DNA of 64,000 bases from Pseudomonas siliginis. Its GTDB lineage: Bacteria > Pseudomonadota > Gammaproteobacteria > Pseudomonadales > Pseudomonadaceae. Every line of letters begins with the position of its first letter. The stretch's first letter is position 1. The notes beneath the pieces were generated by a model. That model worked only from the letters and a program-made list of their open reading frames with translations. It was not told the origin of the DNA and did no database searches. Below, piece after piece: positions 17,124 through 24,877 of the stretch. The stretch lies in NCBI RefSeq assembly GCF_019145195.1, contig NZ_JAHSTW010000012.1, positions 186,001 through 250,000 of the forward strand. The letters are read 5' to 3'. Position numbers and translations under genes: made by a program.

Positions 17124-17579
17124 ATGCCCTATGTTCCCGTTGCAGAGCTCAAAGATTATGTCGGCAAGGAACTTGGACGTTCCGAATGGCTCACCATCGA
17201 TCAGGAGCGCATCAACCTGTTCGCCGAAGCCACCGGTGATTTTCAGTTCATTCACGTAGATCCGGTCAAGGCTGCGCAAACGCCGTTTGGCAGCACGATT
17301 GCCCATGGTTTCCTGTCGCTGTCGCTGATGCCGAAATTGATGGAAGACATCCTCGTGCTGCCCGAAGGCGTGAAGATGGTCGTCAACTATGGCCTGGACA
17401 GCGTGCGTTTCATCCAGCCGGTCAAGGTCAACTCGAAAGTCCGACTGAAGGTCGACATGGTCGAAGTCACCGAGAAAAAACCCGGCCAGTGGTTGCTCAA
17501 GGCTACCGCGACACTGGAGATAGAAGGCTCGGACAAACCGGCCTACATCGCCGAGCCGCTGTCACTCTGCTTCGTCTGA
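17124..17579 (+). CDS. MaoC-family enoyl-CoA hydratase-like dehydratase
   Basis: A 151-residue hot-dog-fold protein of the MaoC/R-specific hydratase family, expected to hydrate trans-2-enoyl-CoA. The motif FAEATGDFQFIHVDP carries the family's Asp and His, followed by AHGFLSLSLMPKL. The ATG at 17124 is supported by a strong AAGGAGAG 7 bases upstream; an ATG at 17103 lies before that site and is unlikely. Monocistronic, with a hairpin at 17591-17614 just after the stop. Confidence 0.92.
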   Translation: MPYVPVAELKDYVGKELGRSEWLTIDQERINLFAEATGDFQFIHVDPVKAAQTPFGSTIAHGFLSLSLMPKLMEDILVLPEGVKMVVNYGLDSVRFIQPVKVNSKVRLKVDMVEVTEKKPGQWLLKATATLEIEGSDKPAYIAEPLSLCFV

Positions 17580-17590
17580 TCATCCCGGAT

Positions 17591-17614
17591 GCGAAGCAGC
17601 GCACGCTGTTTCGC
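17591..17614 (+). terminator. Possible terminator hairpin after the MaoC gene
   Basis: GCGAAGCAGCG pairs with CGCTGTTTCGC across a CA loop (with one G-U pair), 11 bases after the MaoC stop. The following bases are not a clear T-run, so intrinsic termination is uncertain. Confidence 0.4.
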
Positions 17615-17681
17615 GTCACGTCTGTATATATGCGACGCATAGCTGCGGCATACTCGGTCGCCTAATTGCCCGGATCCCGCT

Positions 17682-19409
17682 ATGCGCTCAATCGCTCGAC
17701 TTGCACCCCTTGCCCTGACCCTGATGCTCACCGCTTGCGGCGACGGCGAATCGCTGTTGCCGCCGGATGCGCGCCTGCCCGATGGCGGTCGCTATCGCGG
17801 TGAACTGGTCGACGGCTTGCTGCAAGGTCAGGGCCGCGTCGACTACCCCAACGGCAGCTGGTACGCCGGAGAGTTCGACAAGGGTCAGTGGCACGGGCAA
17901 GGCGAATGGCATGGCAGCAACGGCGAGGTCTATCGCGGCCAGTTTCAGCAAGGGCTGTTCGATGGTCAGGGCAGCCTGAGCACCAATGCCAGCAGTTACA
18001 CCGGTGGCTTCAAGCAGGGCCGGCGCGATGGCGAAGGCACGCTGAAAGAAAACGGCATGACCTATCGCGGCGAGTTCAAGGCTGACCAGTATTCCGGCCT
18101 CGGCCGCCTGGAAATGGACGACGGCAGCTCCTATCAAGGCCAGTTCGCCCACGGCAAACCCAACGGCGAAGGCCAGCGCGGCGATGCCAGCGGCAATTCG
18201 TTCACGGGCCATTTCGTCAACGGCCAACTGGAAGGCAACGGCACCTACAACAGCGCCGACGGCGATATCTACGTCGGCGGTTTCAAGAACAATCAACTGC
18301 ACGGCAAGGGCCGCTACGAGAACGCCGACGGCGACGTCTGGCTCGGCCAGTTCAAGGAAGGCGCGCTGACCGGCAAGGGCGAATTGATCGGCGCTGATGG
18401 CAGCCATTACATCGGTGTATTCAATGACTGGCGCTTTACCGGCCAAGGCCGTTTGAACCTCGCCGATGGCAGCTTCTACATCGGCGGCTTCGACAACGAC
18501 AGCTATTCAGGACGCGGCACGCTGGTGCTGACCGATGGCAGCGTGCTCAGCGGCACCTGGATCAACGGCCAACGCGTGCGCGACGCCGACGGCAAATTGC
18601 TCCCCGACACCCTCGAACTCGGTTTGCTCGCCCAAGGCCGGTTGCTGGACGACGCACTGGCGGCGATCCCCGCTTCGACTCCGGCAGTCGAGTTGTACAC
18701 CCTGACCCTCGGTGGCGACGGCAAGCAAAGCGTGTTCCTGCGTGAATCCGACTACGTCGCCAACATGCTCAACACGCGCTTCGGCGCCTTCGGCCAGATC
18801 CGCCTGGTCAATCATCGCGATCATCTCGGTGACCGGCCGATGGCCACCCGCGAAAATCTGCGCCGCGCCGCGCAAGCCCTTGCCGAACGCAGCGGGCCGG
18901 AAGATCTGCTGTTCATTTATCTGACCAGCCACGGCACCGCCGAGCATGAACTGGTGCTCGATCAGCCGCGCATGGAACTGGCCGATCTGCCGGCCGATGA
19001 ACTCGCCGCCGTGCTCGCGCCGCTGAAGCATCGCGACAAGGTCATCGTGATTTCTTCGTGCTATTCCGGCGGCTTCATCCCGGCGCTGAAAGACGAACGC
19101 ACGCTGATCATGACTGCCTCGCGCGCCGATCGGGTGTCGTTCGGTTGCTCGGAAGAAGCCAACTTCACTTATTTCGGCGATGCGCTGTTTGCCCAGGCAC
19201 TGAACCAGACCGACGACCTTGAGCAGGCATTCAAACTGGCCAAGGCGACCGTCGCCGAACGTGAGCTGGCCGACGGTTTCGAAGCCTCGGAGCCGCAGAT
19301 CTGGGCGCCGAAAACCGTGCTATCGCATTGGCAACTGCTGCGCAAACAGCAAGCGCGCAAAGCATTGCAAAGCAGCGCATTGAACGACGCGGCGAAAAAA
19401 GGCAACTAA
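17682..19409 (+). CDS. Lipoprotein with MORN repeats and a caspase-like C13 peptidase domain
   Basis: A 575-residue protein. The N-terminus MRSIARLAPLALTLMLTAC is a lipoprotein signal with the lipobox LTAC. Residues about 35-300 are eleven successive MORN repeats of the form YxGxFxxGxxxGxGxxxxxDG (the last partial at LSGTWINGQ). Residues about 340-550 are a C13 (legumain-like) cysteine peptidase domain: LLFIYLTSHGTAEHEL gives the catalytic His H417, and KVIVISSCYSGGFIP gives the catalytic Cys C460, on a caspase-like fold. It is therefore predicted to be a membrane-anchored peptidase in the cell envelope with an attached MORN platform. Substrate unknown. Separate from its neighbours, with 27 bp to the SDR gene downstream, possibly cotranscribed. 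Confidence 0.88.
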   Translation: MRSIARLAPLALTLMLTACGDGESLLPPDARLPDGGRYRGELVDGLLQGQGRVDYPNGSWYAGEFDKGQWHGQGEWHGSNGEVYRGQFQQGLFDGQGSLSTNASSYTGGFKQGRRDGEGTLKENGMTYRGEFKADQYSGLGRLEMDDGSSYQGQFAHGKPNGEGQRGDASGNSFTGHFVNGQLEGNGTYNSADGDIYVGGFKNNQLHGKGRYENADGDVWLGQFKEGALTGKGELIGADGSHYIGVFNDWRFTGQGRLNLADGSFYIGGFDNDSYSGRGTLVLTDGSVLSGTWINGQRVRDADGKLLPDTLELGLLAQGRLLDDALAAIPASTPAVELYTLTLGGDGKQSVFLRESDYVANMLNTRFGAFGQIRLVNHRDHLGDRPMATRENLRRAAQALAERSGPEDLLFIYLTSHGTAEHELVLDQPRMELADLPADELAAVLAPLKHRDKVIVISSCYSGGFIPALKDERTLIMTASRADRVSFGCSEEANFTYFGDALFAQALNQTDDLEQAFKLAKATVAERELADGFEASEPQIWAPKTVLSHWQLLRKQQARKALQSSALNDAAKKGN

Positions 19410-19436
19410 GCTGAACAGTATCAAGGGAGAGACACT

Positions 19437-20078
19437 ATGTACTTGACGCCTCAGCACGTATTGCTTGCCGGAGCCACCGGACTGACCGGTGAACATCTGC
19501 TCGACCGTTTGCTCAACGAACCAACCATTACCCGTGTCCTCGCCCCTTCGCGCCGGCCGCTGGCCGAGCATCCCCATCTGGAAAACCCGGTCGGCGACCC
19601 GCAAGCGTTTCTGCCGCAACTCAGTGGCCGGGTCGATATCGCCTACTGCTGCCTCGGTACCACGATCAAACAGGCCGGCTCCGAAGAAGCCTTTCGCGCA
19701 GTCGATCTGGACATGGTCGTGGCGTTTGCCAAGCGCGCCCGGGAGATGGGCGCGCGGCATCTGATCGTGATCAGTGCGATTGGCGCCGATCCGAATTCCT
19801 CGGTGCTCTACAACCGGGTCAAGGGTGAAATGGAACAGGCGCTGCGCGCGCAGAACTGGCCGCAGCTGACCATTTGCCGGCCTTCGCTGTTGCTTGGCGA
19901 ACGCACCGAACCACGCTTGGTCGAGCAACTGGCCGGGCCATTGTCGAAGCTGATTCCGGGGAAATACCACGGCATCGAAGCGTGCCAGTTGGCCCGAGCG
20001 ATGTGGCGCCTGGCGCTGGAAGAACAGGATGGGGTGCGGGTGATCGAGTCGGATGAACTGCGCAAGTTAGGCAAATAA
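19437..20078 (+). CDS. NAD(P)-binding Rossmann-fold protein (atypical SDR, HTATIP2-like)
   Basis: A 213-residue oxidoreductase-like protein. The nucleotide-binding motif GATGLTG is at residues about 12-18, followed by VDIAYCCLGTTIKQAGSEEAF and ARHLIVISAIGADPNSSVLYNRVKGEME, which contains the Y-x-x-x-K pair. This is typical of the short atypical SDR proteins related to eukaryotic CC3/HTATIP2. The substrate is not predictable. The ATG at 19437 is preceded by AAGGGAGA. It may share a transcript with the upstream peptidase gene. Confidence 0.85.
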   Translation: MYLTPQHVLLAGATGLTGEHLLDRLLNEPTITRVLAPSRRPLAEHPHLENPVGDPQAFLPQLSGRVDIAYCCLGTTIKQAGSEEAFRAVDLDMVVAFAKRAREMGARHLIVISAIGADPNSSVLYNRVKGEMEQALRAQNWPQLTICRPSLLLGERTEPRLVEQLAGPLSKLIPGKYHGIEACQLARAMWRLALEEQDGVRVIESDELRKLGK

Positions 20079-20094
20079 TCCATCCGCCCATGAT

Positions 20095-20203
20095 GATCGT
20101 TCCCACGCTCTGCGTGGGAATGCAGCTATGGACGCTCTGCGTCCTAAAAAGCGTGACGCGGAGCGTCACAGGATGCGTTACCACGCAGAGCGTGGGAACG
20201 ATC
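20095..20203. repeat. Long imperfect inverted repeat, family 2, copy 1
   Basis: A 109-bp element that begins GATCGTTCCCACGCTCTGCG and ends with the inverse, GAGCGTGGGAACGATC. Inside are further short inverted pairs built on GACGC(T/G)CTGCGTC. It is different from the REP family that flanks other genes here. A second copy lies at 22565-22669; together they bracket the yceK-like gene, ubiX and mpl. Confidence 0.88.
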
Positions 20204-20208
20204 AGTCA

Positions 20209-20493
20209 CTACAATCCACCAGTCGCTTGAAAACCTACGCCAATCACGGTGAGCAACGACAACGGCAACAACAGCGTATCGAGCAGCGCACTGGCCGGCA
20301 GGTCCACGCCCGGATAGCTCGGCGCTTCGGCACCGAACCGGTCCATCGCACAGCAGCCGCCGTTCAACGCATACAAATCCAGCCGCGTCCCGGCGTACAC
20401 CACCGGTGCGCCGGGTTTGGCTGCATCCAGGGTGCGCACGGTAGCGCATCCAGCCAATTGCAGCGCCAGCACAAGTACCAGCAGCTTATTCAT
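20209..20493 (-). CDS. YceK/YidQ-family lipoprotein
   Basis: A 94-residue protein with a lipoprotein signal MNKLLVLVLALQLAGC (lipobox LAGC) and the YceK/YidQ signatures YAGTRLDLYAL, DLPASALLDTLLLPLSLL. Function unknown; such proteins are small envelope lipoproteins. Its start overlaps the 3' end of ubiX by 8 bp, so it is probably translated from the mpl-ubiX transcript. Confidence 0.88.
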   Translation of the reverse strand: MNKLLVLVLALQLAGCATVRTLDAAKPGAPVVYAGTRLDLYALNGGCCAMDRFGAEAPSYPGVDLPASALLDTLLLPLSLLTVIGVGFQATGGL

Positions 20494-21133
20494 CGCTGCT
20501 CAGGTGATGCTCGCCCCAACGCGGCAGCATGTCCTGCGGGATGCCGAGCAGATTGAGGATCCGCGCCACAACGAAGTCGATCAGATCATCGATAGTCTGC
20601 GGCTGGTGATAGAAGCCCGGCGAGGCCGGCAGAATCGTCACGCCCATATTCGACAGCTTGAGCATGTGCTCCAGATGAATGCTCGAGTACGGCGCCTCGC
20701 GCGGCACCAGAATCAACTGACGGCGCTCTTTCAGGGTGACGTCCGCCGCGCGTTCGATCAGGTTGTTGCAGGCGCCGGTGGCAATCGCCGACAGCGTGCC
20801 GGTCGAGCACGGCACCACCACCATGGCTGCCGGCGAGCCGGAGCCCGAAGCCACCGGCGACATCCAGTCTTCCTTGCCATACACGCGAATCTGCCCGGCA
20901 GCGGCGCCGGTGTATTCGGTCAGAAAGGCCTGCATCATCTGCGGTTTGTTCGGCAGCGACACGTCGGTCTCGGTGGCCATTACCAGTTGCGCGGCCTTGG
21001 AGATCAGGAAGTGCACTTCGCGATCCTCGCGCACCAGGCAATCGAGCAGGCGCAAGCCGTACTGCGCGCCCGAGGCGCCGGTCATCGCCAGGGTGATGCG
21101 TTCCGGTCCGCCGGCCTGGGAAAAGGTGTTCAT
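20486..21133 (-). CDS. ubiX: Flavin prenyltransferase UbiX
   Basis: Attaches a dimethylallyl group to FMN to make the prenylated-FMN cofactor of the UbiD decarboxylase in ubiquinone synthesis. The 215 residues show ITLAMTGASGAQYGLRLLDCL, VVVPCSTGTLSAIATGACNNLIERAADV and LVPREAPYSSIHLEHMLKLSNMG, all diagnostic. The ATG at 21133 overlaps the mpl stop as ATGA, which fixes the start and implies translational coupling. The mpl-ubiX arrangement is the Pseudomonas one. Confidence 0.96.
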   Translation of the reverse strand: MNTFSQAGGPERITLAMTGASGAQYGLRLLDCLVREDREVHFLISKAAQLVMATETDVSLPNKPQMMQAFLTEYTGAAAGQIRVYGKEDWMSPVASGSGSPAAMVVVPCSTGTLSAIATGACNNLIERAADVTLKERRQLILVPREAPYSSIHLEHMLKLSNMGVTILPASPGFYHQPQTIDDLIDFVVARILNLLGIPQDMLPRWGEHHLSSDE

Positions 21134-22479
21134 TGCAGTGCCTCGGCAAGCTTGCCGTGCAGGCCGCCGAAGCCGCCGTTGCTCATGATCACCACGTGAG
21201 TGCCGGGCTGCGCCTGGCTCTTCACGCGTTCGATGATGCCTTCCAGGGAATCGCTGACAATCGACGGCACCGTGCACAATGCGGCGGTGGCGCCGAGGTC
21301 CCAACCGAGGTTGGCCGGGGCGTACCAGATCACCTGATCGGCATCGACCACGCTGTCCGGCAGACCGTCACGGTGGGCGCCGAGCTTCATCGAATTGGAG
21401 CGCGGCTCGATGATCGCAATCAGTGGCGCGTCGCCGATGCGTTTGCGCAGGCCATCAAGCGTGGTGGCGATGGCGGTCGGGTGGTGAGCGAAGTCGTCGT
21501 AAATGGTGATGCCGCGCACCTCGGCGACTTTCTCCATGCGTCGTTTGACGTTCTTGAACGCGCTCAAACCGGCGATGCCCATGGACGGCACCACGCCAAC
21601 GTGACGCGCTGCGGCCAGAGCAGCCAAGGCATTGGCGACGTTGTGTTGACCGGTCAATTCCCACTCGACGGTGCCCTGGGACACGCCTTCGAACATCACT
21701 TCGAACGCCGAGCCGTCCTCGCTCAGCAGCTTGACCTGCCACTGACCGCCGGCGCCGGTGGTTTGCACCGGCGTCCAGCAGCCCATTTCGATCACGCGCT
21801 GCAACGCTGGCTCGGTGGTCGGGTGGATGACCAGCCCTTCGCTCGGGATGGTTCGCACCAAGTGGTGGAACTGACGTTCGATGGCCGGCAGATCGGGGAA
21901 GATGTCTGCGTGATCGAATTCAAGGTTGTTCAGGATCGCGGTGCGCGGACGGTAGTGGACGAACTTCGAGCGCTTGTCGAAGAACGCGCTGTCGTATTCG
22001 TCAGCCTCGATCACAAAAAACGGCGTACCGCCCAGGCGTGCCGACACCGAGAAATTCTGCGGCACGCCGCCGATGAGGAAACCCGGGCTCATGCCGGCAT
22101 GTTCCAGCACCCAGGCAAGCATGCTGCTCGTGGTGGTCTTGCCATGCGTACCGGCCACGGCCAATACCCAGCGACCTTGCAGCACGTGGTCAGCCAGCCA
22201 CTGCGGGCCGGAGACGTACGGCAGGCCTTTGTTCAGCACATATTCCACCGCCGGGTTGCCACGGGACATGGCATTGCCGATTACCACCAGATCCGGCGCC
22301 GGATCGAGCTGCGCCGGGTCATAACCCTGCGTCAGCTGAATGCCCTGGGCCTCGAGCTGTGTGCTCATCGGCGGATAGACGTTGGCGTCGGAGCCGGTGA
22401 CGTGATGGCCCAGCTCTTTGGCCAACACCGCCATCGAGCCCATGAAAGTCCCGCAGATACCCAGAATATGAATGTGCAT
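21130..22479 (-). CDS. mpl: UDP-N-acetylmuramate:tripeptide ligase Mpl
   Basis: Reattaches the recycled murein tripeptide L-Ala-gamma-D-Glu-meso-DAP to UDP-MurNAc in peptidoglycan recycling. The 449-residue Mur-ligase shows MHIHILGICGTFMGSMAVLA, the ATP-binding AVAGTHGKTTTSSMLAWVLE, EADEYDSAFFDKRSKFVHY and YDDFAHHPTAIATTL. The ATG at 22479 is the family N-terminus; an in-frame start at 22533 adds an unconserved stretch. ubiX follows with a 4-bp overlap. Confidence 0.96.
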   Translation of the reverse strand: MHIHILGICGTFMGSMAVLAKELGHHVTGSDANVYPPMSTQLEAQGIQLTQGYDPAQLDPAPDLVVIGNAMSRGNPAVEYVLNKGLPYVSGPQWLADHVLQGRWVLAVAGTHGKTTTSSMLAWVLEHAGMSPGFLIGGVPQNFSVSARLGGTPFFVIEADEYDSAFFDKRSKFVHYRPRTAILNNLEFDHADIFPDLPAIERQFHHLVRTIPSEGLVIHPTTEPALQRVIEMGCWTPVQTTGAGGQWQVKLLSEDGSAFEVMFEGVSQGTVEWELTGQHNVANALAALAAARHVGVVPSMGIAGLSAFKNVKRRMEKVAEVRGITIYDDFAHHPTAIATTLDGLRKRIGDAPLIAIIEPRSNSMKLGAHRDGLPDSVVDADQVIWYAPANLGWDLGATAALCTVPSIVSDSLEGIIERVKSQAQPGTHVVIMSNGGFGGLHGKLAEALQ

Positions 22480-22564
22480 AGTCGACCTCGTAAAACATGG
22501 CCGCAGGTTAGCGTAGGGAGGGGGAAATGGCACTCTTTAGCTGAGGGGCGGGCCTGTTCGACCT

Positions 22565-22669
22565 GATCGTTCCCACGCTCTGCGTGGGAATGCAGCACGG
22601 GACGCTCTGCGTCCCAAAGCGGACGCGGAGCGTCCGGGGAGGCGTTACCACGCGGAGCTGGGAACGATC
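22565..22669. repeat. Long imperfect inverted repeat, family 2, copy 2
   Basis: A 105-bp copy of the element at 20095-20203, again beginning GATCGTTCCCACGCTCTGCG. Its right arm has lost one base (GAGCTGGGAACGATC instead of GAGCGTGGGAACGATC). It lies between mpl and the convergent end of the sigma-54 activator gene. Confidence 0.86.
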
Positions 22670-22676
22670 AGGTCGG

Positions 22677-24575
22677 TCAGGCAGAGCGAGCGATGCCGTG
22701 CTTGCGAAGCTTTCTGTACAGCGTATTGCGGCTGACGCCCAGCTGTTCAGCGGTATGGGTCATATGCCAGCGCGTCTGCTCAAGCGCACTGAGCAAGGCC
22801 AGTCGTTCGGCATCTTCCAATGGCTGCGCCGCCACAACCACCGGCCGCGCCTGCCGAATCATCACCGGCAAATCCTCAACCCCGATCCGGCCGCCATCAC
22901 ACAACGCCGCCAGGGTGCGCAGGACATTGCGCAACTGCCGCACATTGCCCGGCCAGTTGAATGCCAATAACGCCTGCCGCGCCGCTTCGTCGATCAGAAT
23001 CGTTTCGCCTCCCGCCTCCTCGGCCAGGAGAAAATCCAGCAACTGCGATTTATCACTGCGCTCACGCAACGCCGGCAACGCCACTTCCAGCCCGTTCAAG
23101 CGGTAATACAGGTCTTCACGGAAACTGCCGTCCTCGACTCGTTCGAGCAAATTGCGGTGCGTCGCACTGATGATGCGCACGTCTACCGCTTGCGGTTCAC
23201 CGCCAATCGGCACTACTTGCCGATCCTCCAGCACTCGCAGCAAACGCGTTTGCAACGCCAGTGGCATGTCGCCAATTTCGTCGAGGAACAAGGTGCCGCC
23301 ATCGGCCTGTTGCAGCTTGCCGCGCATGCCGTCCTTGCGCGCGCCGGTGAAGCTGCCGCCGCGATAACCGAACAATTCGCTCTCGATCAGGCTTTCCGGA
23401 ATGGCCGCGCAATTGAGTGCGACGAAAGCATTGCCGCAGCGCTGGCTGGCCTGGTGCACAGCCTTGGCAAACGCCTCCTTGCCCGAGCCGGTTTCGCCGT
23501 TGATCAACAGCGGCACGTCGCGCTCGAACACGCGCAGGGCTTTGCGAAATTCCGCCTGCAACGCTTCATCGCCGAGGCAGATGCCGGACAGGCGTGGCGC
23601 TGGAGCAGCGATTGGCGTTGGAACGATGGCCGTCGGCTTGCGCGATTCGCCGCGCAACACGGCAAACAGATGCCGGCCATCACGGGTGCGCAGCGGCCAA
23701 CTGGCGCTGGCGTTGGCACTCGCCCGCCCGAGCAGGTCATCCAGCGAACAATCGAAAAACGCTTCCACCGGTTTACCGAGCAAACCACCGCGAATATGCC
23801 CGAGCAGGTTCAGCGCGCTCTGGTTGACTGCGCTGATCCGCCCTTCGCCGTCAAACGCCAGCAGCCCTTCGCTGAACAGGCCGACGGACTCGGCCTGCAG
23901 ATGAAAACGCAGCAACCATTGGTTGTCGAAACAGCGCAAAAAATAGCAGCTCTCGATCATCTTCGCCGACAGATTGACCAGCGCCATAGTGTGGAACTGG
24001 CTCTGCCGCGAGACGTCCGGCCGCGCCGAAGACACATCGAGTACCGCCAGCAGTTCACCATGGGGATCGAACACCGGGCTCGCCGAACAGGTCAGCCCGG
24101 TGTGGCGGCCGCGAAAGTGTTCGTCCTGGTGAATGGTCAGCGCCTGACGCTCGACCAGGCAGGTACCGATGCCGTTGGTGCCTTCGCAGGCTTCGCTCCA
24201 GTCAGCGCCGAGCCAGAGACCGGCGCGCTCGAAAATCTTCCGTTCGGCCGGCGCGGTCACGCAATTGAGGATCACACCGCGCGCGTCAGTCAGCAGCACC
24301 GCATGGCCGGCACCGGAGAGTTGCTGATGCAGGCTGCTCATCTCGGTGCCGGCGATTTGCAGCACTTGTTGCAGACGTTCGCGACTTTCCAGCACTCGGC
24401 CATGCTCGAGCACGGTCGGCGCGATGGTCACAGAAGGATCGAGGTGATAGTCCTCAAGGCAACGCAGCCACGAACGGGCGATCGATGGATCGGCGCCGGG
24501 GCCGTGCAGGTGCGGTTTGCCCTGGGTGACGGTGAGAACCTGGCGGGCATGGCGACTCAAATGGTTGTCGTGCAT
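22677..24575 (-). CDS. eatR: Sigma-54-dependent activator of ethanolamine catabolism (AcoR type, EatR-like)
   Basis: Enhancer-binding protein for RNA polymerase sigma-54, divergent from exaC-eat-eutBC and therefore its probable activator. The 632 residues comprise an N-terminal GAF-type sensor (about 60-210, with CEGTNGIGTCLVE), a PAS-like region (about 230-300), the AAA+ domain (about 330-550) with Walker A GETGSGKE and Walker B GGTLFLDEIGDMP, and a C-terminal Fis-type HTH (HTAEQLGVSRNTLYRKLRKHG). The sigma-54 contact loop reads GSFTGA rather than the usual GAFTGA. In P. aeruginosa the gene at this place (PA4021) is EatR, known to act with RpoN on ethanolamine genes; the orthology here rests on synteny and architecture. 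Confidence 0.88.
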   Translation of the reverse strand: MHDNHLSRHARQVLTVTQGKPHLHGPGADPSIARSWLRCLEDYHLDPSVTIAPTVLEHGRVLESRERLQQVLQIAGTEMSSLHQQLSGAGHAVLLTDARGVILNCVTAPAERKIFERAGLWLGADWSEACEGTNGIGTCLVERQALTIHQDEHFRGRHTGLTCSASPVFDPHGELLAVLDVSSARPDVSRQSQFHTMALVNLSAKMIESCYFLRCFDNQWLLRFHLQAESVGLFSEGLLAFDGEGRISAVNQSALNLLGHIRGGLLGKPVEAFFDCSLDDLLGRASANASASWPLRTRDGRHLFAVLRGESRKPTAIVPTPIAAPAPRLSGICLGDEALQAEFRKALRVFERDVPLLINGETGSGKEAFAKAVHQASQRCGNAFVALNCAAIPESLIESELFGYRGGSFTGARKDGMRGKLQQADGGTLFLDEIGDMPLALQTRLLRVLEDRQVVPIGGEPQAVDVRIISATHRNLLERVEDGSFREDLYYRLNGLEVALPALRERSDKSQLLDFLLAEEAGGETILIDEAARQALLAFNWPGNVRQLRNVLRTLAALCDGGRIGVEDLPVMIRQARPVVVAAQPLEDAERLALLSALEQTRWHMTHTAEQLGVSRNTLYRKLRKHGIARSA

Positions 24576-24693
24576 TTCTTATTGTTCTCCCCGGGGCGCG
24601 ATGGCCCAAAGCATGAGGTGACGCCCAGCATCCTCCAGCGGCCCCGGCATTGCAATGCTGGCAAGACCGCCCGGTCACGGGCTGTGTCGCAAG

Positions 24694-24722
24694 CGGTACA
24701 AACTGTCACCCGTGCTGTACCG
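24694..24722 (+). promoter_or_regulatory. Putative upstream activator site for EatR
   Basis: A perfect inverted repeat with arms CGGTACA and TGTACCG separated by 15 bp, centred about 90 bp upstream of the -24 element. That distance is normal for a sigma-54 enhancer site. Binding by EatR is inference. Confidence 0.5.
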
Positions 24723-24796
24723 AAACCGTCACAGCGCCACTCCATTCGTCCGAGACAAACCGGCCAAGCCCTTGATTTGCCTGACCTGCACGGCAG

Positions 24797-24812
24797 TGGC
24801 CCGAGCCTTGCT
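24797..24812 (+). promoter_or_regulatory. Sigma-54 (-24/-12) promoter of the exaC-eat-eutBC genes
   Basis: TGGCCCGAGCCTTGCT matches the RpoN consensus TGGCACG-N4-TTGCA, with GG and GC separated by exactly 10 bp. Transcription would start near 24823, about 55 bp upstream of exaC, and an enhancer-binding protein gene lies divergently. Confidence 0.85.
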
Positions 24813-24877
24813 CTACGCTTAAAGCAAGCGCACTTGCGCGTTTCTCTAATAAGTACAAAGCCAAGGAGAACATCATC

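Larger units (their letters stand above)
24576..24877 (+). other. Divergent regulatory region between eatR and exaC
   Basis: This 302-bp gap holds the control sites of the ethanolamine genes: a sigma-54 promoter (24797-24812) and an upstream dyad (24694-24722). It also contains several GTCAC/TGTCGC half-like words between 24674 and 24733. No open frame in it looks like a gene. Confidence 0.7.
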
